DNA of 64,000 bases from Ancylostoma caninum. Taxonomy: Eukaryota > Nematoda > Chromadorea > Rhabditida > Ancylostomatidae. Each line of letters opens with the position of its first letter. Within the stretch, counting starts at the first letter, position 1. Of this stretch, positions 54,392 to 64,000 are shown piece after piece. The translations under genes were made by a program, and so were the position numbers. The notes under the pieces are model-generated. The model saw only the letters and a list, made by a program, of their open reading frames with translations. It made no database searches and had not been told where the DNA came from. Location of the stretch: positions 1 through 64,000 of the forward strand of contig JBAJFG010000462.1 in NCBI GenBank assembly GCA_037903475.1. The letters are read 5' to 3'.

Positions 54392-55090
54392 ACTACTCTG
54401 AACTTTCTGCCCGCGGTGGGTCCGCGGTACGAGGTCAATCCGCGGTGGACTCGCGGTTGCCCGCGATAAATCCGCACGTGCCCGCGGTGGACAACCGGGA
54501 GTGACGTCACTAGCGCGCTGAGTCCGCACATGATCACGGTGGACCCGCACATGCCCGCGGTGGACCCGCAATAACATGGCTATCCGCGGTGGACCCGCAC
54601 ATGTCACACGGTGGACCCGCACTTGCCCGCGGTGGACCCGCAGTAGAGCTGATTGCGTCATCAATGCCAACAAAACCTCCACGCACGATGCACGCATGAC
54701 CGAGTGGATAAGAGTGCGGACTCCCAAACATGAGTTCGAAAAGGTACGTGGGTTCGAATCCAGTGATGTAAAAACGCCTGCAGGATGAAATATCAGTGCC
54801 ATCGTGGATTTGCCTCTTCCTCCTCACGACAGGGTCTTCGATACAGGACTATTTTTAGAAAGAAATAACCAGTTCCTTGAAAATGCATGTTCCCGCGGTG
54901 GACGCGCACATACCCGCCGTGGGTCCGCACATGCCCGCGGTGGGTCCGCACATGCCCACGGTGGAGCCGCACATGCCCGCGGTGGAGCCGCAGTACATCC
55001 GCGGTGGACCCGCACATGCCCGCGGTGGCGAACCGACGCTCCACCTCGGGCACACCGCGGATCCACCGCGGGCAGAAAGTTCAGAGTAGT
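54392..55090. mobile_element. TIR element with 21-bp CCGCGGTGG subterminal repeats (699 bp)
   Basis: Ends ACTACTCTGAACTTTCTGCC and GGCAGAAAGTTCAGAGTAGT. Adjacent to each end lies a cluster of tandem units close to CCCGCGGTGGACCCGCACATG (54411-54655 and 54890-55075), 21 bp long and therefore in frame with themselves. That makes five overlapping artefactual open frames on both strands. A tRNA-like sequence lies in the middle. Duplication not identified. The repeated sites may be transposase-binding repeats. Confidence 0.72.
54691..54768 (+). pseudogene. tRNA-derived sequence inside the CCGCGG element
   Basis: TGACCGAGTGGATAAGA resembles a polymerase III A box and GGTTCGAATCC is a perfect B box 44 bases on. 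The acceptor and anticodon stems do not pair convincingly, so it is a tRNA pseudogene or SINE head rather than a working tRNA. Confidence 0.6.
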
Positions 55091-55369
55091 CAGACGCATC
55101 TACTTGCAGAAGTGTTCTCATGGTCAACGTGGCATTTGCATCCTCACTGGAAAGAAGGCGTGGTCGTCACGAGCACGCTAACGCATGCGTCTGAGCAGCG
55201 TCAGTGATGCAATTGGTCCTATCTTTCATCATATGGACGAATGCGCGTCAAGCTCACGCCCCTAATATATATTGCTCCACCCTTGGATGGCCCATCTACT
55301 TGTTGCTGAACTGCAGCATCGTCTGCATCATATCCCCCACCCCCCTTCCCTCATCTAAGTGCATTTAGT
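55091..55369. other. No feature recognised
   Basis: No exon or repeat end found between the CCGCGG element and the LINE fragment. Confidence 0.35.
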
Positions 55370-55640
55370 CAATTTAGCGTAAGCGGCAGCCCTGATAATT
55401 GACTTTCGACATAGACTCCTCATTCCCTCTCTCACTTGAGTGAGGCGGGTTACTCCTACCATCCCACTCTTGGTGAAGCATTTGATGACGCTGACCGCAT
55501 TTTCATCCTGTTTGTGTAACGTTCAGGTTTCGGAAGCTGCAGAGGCATTGGTGTTCTTCGTCATGTTCACAGCGTCCTCGATGCTCTCATGAGCTCCGAA
55601 GGCGATCGATTCCTTCAGCCCTGCTCTGGAGTGAGGTCGT
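55370..55640 (-). pseudogene. RTE-type LINE fragment
   Basis: Nucleotide-level relative of 18605-18830: GCGTAAGCGGCAGC, GTGAGGCGGGTTA and GATGACGCTGACCGCAT occur in the same order and orientation. It corresponds to the region just before the C-terminal WAGHVMR part, so it is a short internal fragment of the same lineage. Confidence 0.7.
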
Positions 55641-56850
55641 CTATTAGTCGGAACAATAGCCCTAATACTTTTATGAGTGCAGAAAGGCACTTGCACCTCA
55701 TTCAGGTGAATTGTTTCTAGTTTTATTGAATGAACTGTATTTTGGGTTGCGTTCCTTTTGGGTTATTCTCCCACCATAAGGCAATTCATACTAGTGTGAA
55801 TTTTCCATGAAGACCAGGCAACAAAACATGAGTAGCTTAAGTGAAAACGCCGCAAGGCCTCATACGCGTGCGTCTGATTTGCATCTGAACTGTATCAGAG
55901 ATGTCCCATTCTTCATCTTATAGATGCACGCACGCAAAACGCACGCATCTAAATAGTATGAACTGCCCTTGTCCGTAATGGAATGTGGAGTGTTGATGCA
56001 TGACAGCGTGAACCTTACTAGTTCTAACGGTAAGTTTCAAAATGAAAAGGTACAAAAGAGTGAATTGTGCATTAAAATTGATATCGATTGAGCGCAACTA
56101 GACGCATTCCTAAAATGACATTATGGACGACATTTTAGTACATTGCTTGTGTGCGGATTGCAGCACCAGGTAGAAGCAGATACTCGATACTGTACTCACA
56201 CCCCAATGCAAGTGATCTTAGTGATCATCTTATGGGGGTACCAAGCTTACTAGATTTAGCAAGGTAAGTGTTGCAATAATATCTGTGCAACTGCCATGTG
56301 CTCTCTTCGTTGAGGTGTTGTGGAATTGTAGATTTCATAAGTGTGACGTGTACTCCTACGACTACAGCGGATATGGAATCAGTTCTGGTCATCCGAGCGA
56401 GTCGAATCAAAAGGCTGACATACGAGCTCTTTACGACGTATGATTGTCTAGTTCTTTTTTCAATATCTCAGAATTTTAATCCACACGTAGTTTCCTTCAA
56501 TCCAAGAAATTGGTTACTGTAAGAGGTAAGACCGTTACAGCCGTAAAAGGCGTTGTGGCCGAGCCTAGAGATTTGCGAATCACTCCAGGCCAATCGACGA
56601 TCTCGGCTGCTACGTCCTTTCGAGGTATAACGTTCCTTACTCGAAAATTCTAGTGAGAGTTTCTAATACTCTGTTCAAGCGTTCCAGTGTTCCACAAATG
56701 CTAGAAGGAATCACTTAGACATTTCATCGATTTGAGTCAAACCTAAAAAGGAAGGCAGTACAAATCACCTCTCGTGCAGTTCATAAAATAAGCGAAGATC
56801 GGCCCTCTAACAGTGCCATCGCGGCTACAACAGGAGCTACTTAGACAGCA
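55641..56850. other. Intergenic, no feature recognised
   Basis: About 1.2 kb without supported exons. ATGGGGGTACCAAGC...AG|GTAAGT at 56233-56265 could be a tiny first exon, but nothing downstream supports it. Confidence 0.4.
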
Positions 56851-57102
56851 CGCAGAGTTCCCGACGCCGATGACGGCGTCATGAGCGTCGATCGTAGTAT
56901 GGGAATTGATCCGTGGTCAACGTCATTTTGGGCGACGCCGACGGAGCCGGCGTCAGAGAGACATTTTCAACCGCACGCAAGGGCAGAATGCGACGTGCGC
57001 TGTATTCTTGCAATGGAAGAGTGCGCCGCACGAGCCGCCGCAGCGTCGCGTCCGCAACGACGACGCTCACGACGTCGTCGTCGGCGTCGGGAACTCTGCG
57101 CC
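56851..57102. mobile_element. GC-rich fold-back MITE (about 250 bp)
   Basis: CGCAGAGTTCCCGACGCCGA at the left is mirrored by TCGGCGTCGGGAACTCTGCG at the right, with further pairing of GGCGTCATGAGCGTCG against CGACGCTCACGACGTC. The arginine-rich open frames across it reflect its CGACG content. Confidence 0.75.
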
Positions 57103-57556
57103 CTACCTTAGAAGGTTTTCTTTTGTTATTTGTGCTGGTCGTCGATATTAATGGCTTTCGTAATAGACAACGCCGTTTGCTTTGTTTGGTCGCCACGGTT
57201 GTCTGCCTGCTACAGAATTCTAGGATTGATCACTGATGTTGATTAACGATCATATAAAAAGCTAGGAGCGTGTGTGGAGTGGTGGAGTTGTTGAGGAGGA
57301 CATCAAGCAGAAGGTCGGATGATGTGTACCTGATCCAAAGGGTGCGCCGGCGCCCAAATGTGGGGAAGCGTCATGAGAGGGATCCACTCCTGCGATGAGG
57401 ATGAGCCGTCGTCTAAAAATGGGCAAAAACGGGTTCACTGTTGCGATAAGGCTGCGTCCGCATGCGAAAGTGAGGAAAGACTAGGGAACGAGTGCAACAT
57501 CGTGTGACCCGTGCTCTGGCATCCAAAAGGTTGTGAACGCCTAGAGATGGGTCTTC
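57103..57556. other. No gene; weak relatives of the 50-bp array
   Basis: GGCGCCCAAATGTGGGGAAG ... GATCCACTCCTGCGATGA at about 57345-57400 is reminiscent, on the opposite strand, of the 13.5-kb tandem unit, but strongly decayed. Confidence 0.35.
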
Positions 57557-57633
<77 letters not shown>

Positions 57634-57703
57634 GTGTCCGTGTCCGTGTCCGTGTCCGTGTCCGTGTCCGTGTCCGTGTCCGTGTCCGTGTCCGTGTCCG
57701 TGT
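57557..57703. repeat. Compound microsatellite (TG)n then (TCCGTG)n
   Basis: About 37 TG dinucleotides to 57630, switching to about 12 TCCGTG hexamers to 57703. The CVCVCV and SVSVSV frames over it are artefacts. Confidence 0.97.
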
Positions 57704-57770
57704 CGGCGAACCCCTTTCACAAAAGTGAAGGGAGGTAACCGGGGCGAAGCCCCGGTAAAAAATAAATCTG

Positions 57771-59410
57771 GTGAAATTTAAATTTCAGGTGAAGGAACTG
57801 AGGAATAGGCGAGAGAAGGACGAAAGCGATAGAAAAAAGGAAAAACCTAAAAACTAAAGAATAAAGATGTAGAACAACAAAAATGAATGGAGAAGTTGTG
57901 TTGTGTGGTGTGAGACTACTAACTGTGATTGGAGATAAAGAATACCCTGTTAGCATTGAAATTTTCCAAACCATGAACGGTATCCTAACATAGCGCAAAC
58001 CTATTAGATTAAAGAGGAATTGACTTGTTGGAAAGTATGCATTGTTGGAGGAGCAAATGTCATTTTTCGAAAACAATACTTTTTGCGCACTTTGGGTTTG
58101 GTGAAGAATAAATATGTTAAAGTAAAATGAATTGAAAATCGGATGGTCCTAAATAGAAGGGGAGGAGATGCTGTGCATTCTAGTATGGAACACGAAACAT
58201 CTTAGTACTGTGCAGGACCCAAAGTTCACTCTTTGGAATGAGGAGAAATGGCAAGTTTTCCTAGTTTTTTCGAGGTTTTCTTTTCTCATTCCAATCCAAA
58301 TAGTATGACTTGCAAACAGGAAAGAAGCAGAGAAATTCTCTATACTACCCAATATGCCGTGAAACCCCGTTTTACATCGTGGAAGGGGTGGGGGAAGCAA
58401 AGCCTGTACATTGGCTTGAGCCTGTAGTCAGAGAAAAAAGAAATAGTGCGCAGAAAGTAGAGTGTGCCAGATCGGCTGGAGCCATTGTGTAGGGCTTGGT
58501 GCCTGTAGGCTCCCATAAACTAGTACGCGGTTTCTGATGGAATATAGTAGAAATATGGTAGTAACATAGATTTGTCGACGGGTTAGTACCGGTTACCAAT
58601 GTGAAAAGTCCCGATGAAAATAGAAATAGGCAAAAATAGAGTTTTTTGTCGGTTTTTGCACAAGGTTTGCTGTCAATGAGACAAGGTTTCACATGAATAT
58701 GTAGCAAATTGAATGCTCTTTTTCCTCGGACCCTCCGATTTTCGAAATAGACGGCGTTATCGGCGTTATCATGCTTCCATGAAGAAGAAGTGTGCGGGTT
58801 GAACACTGTTCAAGTGACGACACATCGCGCCGCCCACCAACTCCGCTACGGATCGACATTGTGGCTCCAGTGATTCGTATAGAATAAGGAAGCCTCCATT
58901 GAATCCAGAATAGAAATCCTGAGTGATCGATTATCATCAATTTATTGACTTTTTCACAATTTTATTCAGCGCTAGTAAGACTTGTTTTTTAAGATTTTCC
59001 GGCTCGCTGAGCACGAGTATGACAACAGTTTTGTAGGAAGACATGAATCTGTGGTTGAATGTACTATAATTTAGAATTGGCGCATTTTTCCAATAACTCA
59101 ATTCCTGGGCTTGCGGGTAATTAATATGTTTGCGCCATGTTCAGGTACCCTTCACGGTTTGGAAATTTTGAATGGTAACAGCGGTATTCTTCATCTTTTC
59201 AACTCCTTTCAGTGCGTTGTATTCTGCGCTCCATCAGCGCGGCCAGACTCTCTGTCACAGAACACACGTTCTGCATTCATTTTAATTGTTTTGCTTCTTT
59301 GTACTTTAGCTTTTAGGTTGTGTTTCTGTTTCTCCATTTCTCTATTGCTTTCGTCCTGCTCTTCTTCAGTCTACTCGTTCGTTCCTTCACCTGAAATTGA
59401 AAAGTTTTAT
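57771..59410. mobile_element. Long-TIR element (about 1.64 kb), family unknown
   Basis: AATTTCAGGTGAAGGAAC (57782) is mirrored by GTTCCTTCACCTGAAATT (59380). The arms stay alignable for about 300 bp (GGACGAAAGCGATAGA, TTTCCAAACCATGAACGG against complements near 59345 and 59155). The 0.9-kb interior has no recognisable transposase. Neither end has a sharp duplication. Confidence 0.65.
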
Positions 59411-62244
59411 TAGTTTACATTAGTCCTTTTTTCTACCCTTAGAAGAAAAATAAAAATAAAAGCGTGTGTGTGTAAAAGTGTGGAAAAGAAAAATAAACAG
59501 GAGAGTGGCTTCCCGGTCGACGACCCCCTACATTTTCAGAGGTCTCAGACCTCTGAGACCCCCTTCTCTCCGCAGACCCCTGCCTCCCCCTTATCGCACG
59601 TATGGGTATGGGGGGGTGGGAGTGATGCGCAAGTGTCACTTTTGTTTCACGCTCCTACGTGTATGACCTAGGCGCTCTTTCTATAGCTCCATTCGTAATC
59701 TCAGTCCATTTCATTTTTGTCTCAAACTGACCCTCTCCTTACTGATTATGTCCCCTATAACCTGAACTATGACTCTCGAACCGTGTGAGCGTTGCACCTG
59801 CAATTATGGGAGGGGCAACTCGCCGTGCGAGCGCTCAGAATTCAGGGCCAACCGTGCGAACGCTGCACCTAAATTTATACATGGAGCCTCTCTGCGTGCA
59901 AGCACTGCACCCAGTATCTTAGAAATGATACGGGCGTACGAGGAGTGTATCTTTTTGGCCTACATTTCTAAAATCGGCAGCTTACCAGTGCCTGCTCTGA
60001 GTCCGATACAACAGCGGCGACGAGGATGGATTTCCCATTTATCTATAGTTCCTTGAGTTTTGTAACGCTGTTTCTTGTATTATGATTGCATTTACCTCTT
60101 CGTAAGTAGTGTTGTACGTGGTGTCATTCAGCTTGCGATTGCGCCTAGTTGCTCGTTCTTGATGTGTATGTGCTCATCATTTCATTTTTTTCATATTGTC
60201 TTCTGCTTTAGTTTCCGCTTGAGAAGGGTAAAACATCGATATCAAGTTAGGAAGATGTTTCCAAGCAATTCCGTTTCCGTAACGCCGTCGCGGCTCGAGA
60301 TTGACTACAGCAGCCATAGGGATGGTGAAATTTGAAGGAAAGGGTTTTATAAGGAATTGGAAGAAGGAAAAGAGTGAAAGAAAAAGGAATGAGAATCATT
60401 CCATTAGCACTCGCACTGTCCCAGCGCTAATCGAGTGCGGGTCATACTTTCATCGCAGGTCGCTCGCAAGGGTAAGGGAGCATTCGGAGGTTTACCATGT
60501 TCTTCGAGACGCAAATAGTTCTCGTTTTGTACATAACATCCAAAGCAGTGAACCAAAAAACATGACAAACCGTGCGAGAGATCCCCAATAACTCTGCGAG
60601 CCGGCCCCGTCGACCGTGCGAGGGCTCTCCCATGACCGTAACACTCACACTGACGGGGAGCACTTAGGCGTGTATTGCATAGCGCTCGCTCGGTTCCAGT
60701 CTGAGAGCGTACTAACCGCGCTGGCGGCGGACCGTCATAGCAGAGCGGTCGCACAGTTCGAATGTCTGAGAAGTACCACAACAGCTGGATAAAAACGAAT
60801 CATTTCAAGACGTCAGCTGAACTGAATTGGTTTTATCACATTATTTACACCCACTACAATCAACTCATGCGCATTACATTTTCGATTTTGAAGAAAGCTA
60901 TCATGCGCTAACGGTTTCGTGGGCTTTTTAGGAAAGTATTGCGCCAGGTGTGAAGTTGTACGTCCCCATAATTCCGCTAGGTTTACTAAGTCCAGTTCAT
61001 TTTTGTTCGCAATCAAAGTGAACTATGCGCTCAAAGAAGCATCACTGGAAGTCTGGAAGTCGGACGTGAGCCGGGTGGTTAGACTAGTATCAGATAAAGT
61101 GTTTAGAGTGTAATACTTGTGCACTTATGAAGACGAACGTGTACTGAGCGTGCGTATAAAAGAAAATTTAGGTAGCAGAAGAATTGACAGCAAATTGAAT
61201 TGATGTACACAATTCTAGCTTACGACCCTGAATTTCCGGCAAAGAAGCTACCTGAAACGCTTTGGATTTCCGTTCGGATTCTAACCATGTACAACTGAAA
61301 CGAGTGCTTGTCGATTATCGATGAGTTCCTGCTCTATATGCTTTTCTGTGAGCTATAGATCAGTTTACCTAAACACCATTCACTATCTTAGGGAAATGGT
61401 GACACTTTTTCGTCCACAGAAAGGCATCAAAAATTTGAACGATAATAGCTACATCGGTGGACTTTTTGACTTTTTGCTCCCTCTATTCAGTGATTTCCAG
61501 TTGTCATTAGGACAATGCCGGTCTGTTGGCCGGCAGAGCTAAGGCGTTTGGTGGCGGATCAGAACACAAATTCAACTTTTGAACCCATTCAGGCCTCTGG
61601 AGAAACCTCTGGCCGTCAACAATAGAGTCCACTCTACCAACTTAACAAACGATTGGCGCAAATGTATATGTAACGAAACTCGTAAGCTACGATCAGCTTT
61701 GAAGGCACCACCGCTTGAATCTTCATGTTAGAGATTTTGCTGAGGCCGTAGTAAATGCACCGAAACCGACGTTTATACAGAACGTTGTGGCCCCTAGCAG
61801 CGGCCAGTTTCCTAGGTTAACCGACTTATAACCAAGATATAACCAAATTCTTGCCATCACTTGAACTGCATCCACTCCATTTCCACTTATTTACAAAAGA
61901 CGGCCTCGACGAAGAAACGAACGCGCGAGAACATGCGTGCCAGGCGCAGTCGTCGCAGTGTTCCTAGATGTGGCTTTCCAAACCAGGTGACGACAAAGGA
62001 ATCCAACTTCGCTGGTGTACACTTCGCTGCTCTCAATACATGTTTTCCTTACGACTAGTCCATTTTCCGTTTCAAATGAAAAGTCTATATTCACAACCAT
62101 TCTGAGGCAATACTCTATCGGGACTGAAATACATTCCATACAGCAAGTATCTCGTAGCTGGTGCAGAATTACAATAACGTGTTCGAACCTTTTTCATTAG
62201 TTAAATTAGGGCTGAAGGCGTAAATACAAAAATGCAGGACGCGA
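59411..62244. other. Mostly featureless 2.8 kb
   Basis: No supported exon. Local features: a GGTCTCAGACCTCTGAGACC palindrome at about 59541, several CCGTGCGAGCGCT-like words at 59777-59920 and 60560-60700, and small hairpins. Open frames of up to 125 codons here lack motifs and splice context. Confidence 0.4.
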
Positions 62245-62320
62245 GCGATCGTACGGATTTGAACTTCGCACCCATCACGTCACATCTTACGTTCTTATCC
62301 CCTCAGCCATACAGCAACTT
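62245..62320 (-). pseudogene. tRNA-derived sequence
   Basis: On the minus strand TATGGCTGAGGGGATAAGAA (A-box-like, 62292-62311) is followed by AAGTTCAAATCC (B-box-like, 62255-62266). Stems are not convincing, so a tRNA pseudogene or SINE head is likelier than a working tRNA. Confidence 0.5.
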
Positions 62321-62742
62321 GTAGTAGTTGGCGGAAGGTGCCTTATAAACGCATGGTATTATATCGACTTGCCAATTACTGGTATAGATGCTGTAGAACC
62401 TTAGTCAACGCTTCAAACCATGTCGGTTTCATTTCAATCTGTTTCATTAACTTCTTGCACTTGTAAAATGAGATTGAATGTATTGCTAGAGCTAGTCCAT
62501 CGTTTTGGAGACGAAAAGAGTAGTTTGGAGCTGCAAAACGGAAGGAAATTGCTTCATTTTATTAGATGTTCGACTCAGCTTACAAATACAATGAGCAGTT
62601 GGAAAAGCCCGAATTCTAATGCCGAATCACGCTGCAATATCAGTTACACGCTTGCTTAACCGGGATCCAAAAAGTGCTCTCGAGGACTCATACAATTTTT
62701 TTCTTTGCCACACCAGGTTGTTAAGGTGGAAATGTTTATTGT
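62321..62742. other. No feature recognised
   Basis: No exon or repeat end recognised between the tRNA-derived sequence and the Penelope pLTR. Confidence 0.35.
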
Positions 62743-62781
62743 GACCTAACGTTTCGACGAGAACCGTCTTCTTCAGAGGTC
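62743..62781 (-). ncRNA. Hammerhead ribozyme-like motif in Penelope pLTR
   Basis: On the minus strand: stem I GACCT/AGGTC directly bordering the core; CTGAAGA (consensus CUGANGA); then A plus stem II GACG-GTTCT-CGTC; then GAAAC; then a minimal self-complementary helix III (ACGT) before the predicted cleavage at CGTT|AGGTC. An extra A before stem II and a very short helix III are, as I recall, common in hammerheads of Penelope-like elements, which may act as dimers. It lies 3' of the endonuclease remnant in the same orientation. Confidence 0.68.
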
Positions 62782-63065
62782 TGAAAGTGGTTCCAGCGTT
62801 ACTAACCTGTGCACTACAAGGTCAAACGTCTCATCGCATTTCGCTAGTTCTCGACGTTGTCCCAGGCGAGATACGATGAGAACACCCAAACTCGACTTCC
62901 AACCCACCAATGTTTTCCACCGTTTCGCGGGATTTGCCCGCACTGCTCAAGATCGCTTGCAGCGGACCAGTGACTATTACTCAGTGTCCGGATCTTATTT
63001 GATCTACATCAGATAGCTCACATAACGATAAAAAAGGAAGAAGGTCACTTGTTAATGATAGACAT

Positions 63066-63543
63066 TCATTTTTGTTGTTCATTTCTTTTTTTTTGATTTC
63101 TAGTCAGAATCCAGGCCCCCTCGAGCGCCTTCCTCGCAGAAATTTCGCTTTCTAACGCCAGTATCTTGCACCTGACATCAAAATCGCTACCATTATGAGC
63201 TTCAATCTTGTGCCGCCCTAGCGGAGATGCTAGTGCTCCTCGTCTCTTTGTGGCCATGTGTTCCTTAATCCGCACACTTAGTGTCCTACCCGTTTCTCCG
63301 ATGTAGAGGTCATGACAAGTCAAGCATTCTAGTTGGTACACTACTCCCACTTGCGCAATCGCCTACGTTTCCGTGCGGGCACACAACGCATGGCTCTGAT
63401 ATACAATGTTTATCGTAGAGCCTATTACGAACCAACTGCTTCCTGATGTTTTCATTAGGAATGTTCACCAAGAAAACATTATCCTGCAGTTGAGCTCGAA
63501 TTATGCATTGCTGGAAAGTCCGTAAAGAATGGCATACAAACAC
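63066..63543 (-). pseudogene. Penelope-like element, linker and GIY-YIG endonuclease
   Basis: Minus strand, upstream frame: IIRAQLQDNVFLVNIPNENI, KQLVRNRLYDKHC and CVVCPHGNVGDC (the cysteine-containing linker). A one-base frame change near 63350 leads into GVVYQLECLTCHDLYIGETG, TLSVRIKEHMATKRRGALAS and ISARKALEGAWIL, i.e. the GIY-YIG core with its Arg and the late Glu. This is the C-terminal third of a Penelope-like retroelement; the reverse transcriptase is absent. A plus-strand 74-codon frame at 63529 overlaps its start and is not supported. Confidence 0.88.
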
Positions 63544-63818
63544 TCGTGGGTACCTCCACGCGGAACCGGATTCGCGAATTCGACTTGGGTTTCTCCGCGA
63601 ATTGGGCTTGATTCTTTGTTTCCGTTGAAAATTTGTGGCATGCCGACAATGTGCGTAACTACTGGCGGTTCAACCCAACGATTTCGATGGTTGCTGCCTT
63701 GTAAAGACTATAGTACATGTAGATTTGCACCTGAAGTTGAGGAAATGTTATAAAACATATTAAATGCTGTGGGACCGATGCGTCGGTACTCAGAAATGGC
63801 AGGAAGTGGTTATGCCTC

Positions 63819-63928
63819 TAGGCTGCACGCAAGCAATACGAAGGATAAGCACAAACAACAACAATACTGAAGCAGGCCTGCTGCATCGGTATTGCTCTTG
63901 TTTGTGCTTATCTTTCGTATTGCTTGCG
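63819..63928. mobile_element. Fold-back MITE (about 110 bp)
   Basis: ACGCAAGCAATACGAAGGAT at the left is mirrored by ATCTTTCGTATTGCTTGCGT at the right; the AAGCACAAACAA segment pairs as well. It ends just before the tRNA-like sequence. Confidence 0.75.
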
Positions 63929-63937
63929 TCAAATGTT

Positions 63938-64000
63938 GAGGCGAGATGGCCTAATGGTCAAAGGCGCTGCTTTCGAGCACCATGTCTCCACGGGGTCCCG
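63938..64000 (+). pseudogene. tRNA-like sequence cut by the window end
   Basis: TGGCCTAATGGTCAAAGG fits a tRNA D-arm/A box, and CGGGGTCCCG at the end could begin the T arm. The anticodon region (GCTGCTTTCGAGCACC) does not form a clean five-pair stem. The B box would lie beyond base 64000, so a working tRNA cannot be excluded. Confidence 0.45.

Noticed and set aside
56545..56635. GTTGTGGCCGAGCCTAGAG ... CTTTCGAGGTATAACG as a tRNA
   Set aside because: The A-box resemblance is partial and the B box is poor; stems do not form.
56879..57236. Arginine-rich open frames of 76-107 codons
   Set aside because: They translate the CGACG-rich arms of a fold-back MITE and have no motif or splice support.
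57511..57781. CVCVCV / SVSVSV coding frames
   Set aside because: Pure translation of the TG and TCCGTG microsatellite.
60404..60781. 125-codon minus-strand frame
   Set aside because: No recognisable domain, no splice or promoter context; the frame follows locally GC-rich GTGCGAG words.

Overview
The window looks like nuclear DNA of a clade V (rhabditid/strongylid, hookworm-like) nematode. The evidence is: short introns with TTTTCAG-type acceptors; a coding start directly behind a TTTTCAG trans-splice-like acceptor; RTE-type LINE remnants with the WAGHVMR / [11 protein letters not shown] carboxy-terminal motifs familiar from strongylid genomes; Penelope-like GIY-YIG fragments; and very dense MITE and fold-back content. 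The genus assignment is inference. There is no operon, rRNA or CRISPR, and almost every long open frame is a by-product of repeats.

Layout. 1-3.5 kb: two adjacent satellite arrays (about 80-bp and about 82-bp units). 4.3-16.1 kb: a MITE field with a hAT-type element (8-bp target duplication), three TTAA-flanked MITEs of one family (one carrying a 9-bp-TSD Mutator-type MITE), TA-flanked fold-backs, a Harbinger-type MITE (TTA/TAA duplications), a 50-bp GC-rich tandem array and a 1.07-kb TIR element. 17.9-25.4 kb: the one well-supported host gene, a mitochondrial ribosomal protein bL35 (mrpl-35-like) gene on the + strand. Its four exons are separated by large introns that hold an antisense RTE fragment with a Harbinger MITE in it (intron 1) and a 3-kb pair of inverted elements (intron 2). 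25.6-31.6 kb: a TA-flanked 1.24-kb element, a three-level nest (mariner-type around hAT around mariner-type) and a mariner transposase pseudogene. 31.7-34.0 kb (- strand): a MULE transposase gene with introns, DDE motifs, a SWIM zinc finger and a basic tail, carrying at least two nonsense codons. 34.4-39.0 kb: two hAT-type copies and the two halves of a palindromic element that share one 8-bp duplication in opposite orientation, the footprint of a local inversion. 39.3-54 kb: scattered candidate exons of unidentified host gene(s), a second TTAA family, Penelope pLTRs with hammerhead-like motifs, a TIR element at 46.7-48.1 kb and a full-length but decayed RTE LINE (50.2-53.2 kb). 54.4-64 kb: an element with 21-bp CCGCGGTGG-rich subterminal repeats, a TG/TCCGTG microsatellite, a 1.64-kb long-TIR element, a minus-strand Penelope remnant with the best hammerhead-like motif, and tRNA-derived sequences.

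Taken together, a small housekeeping gene is embedded in a transposon-saturated region, and target duplications let the order of insertions be read. bL35m acts in the mitochondrial large ribosomal subunit. Nearly everything else is mobile DNA whose families (hAT, Tc1/mariner, TTAA-type, Harbinger-type, MULE, RTE, Penelope) are assigned from duplications, terminal repeats and protein motifs.
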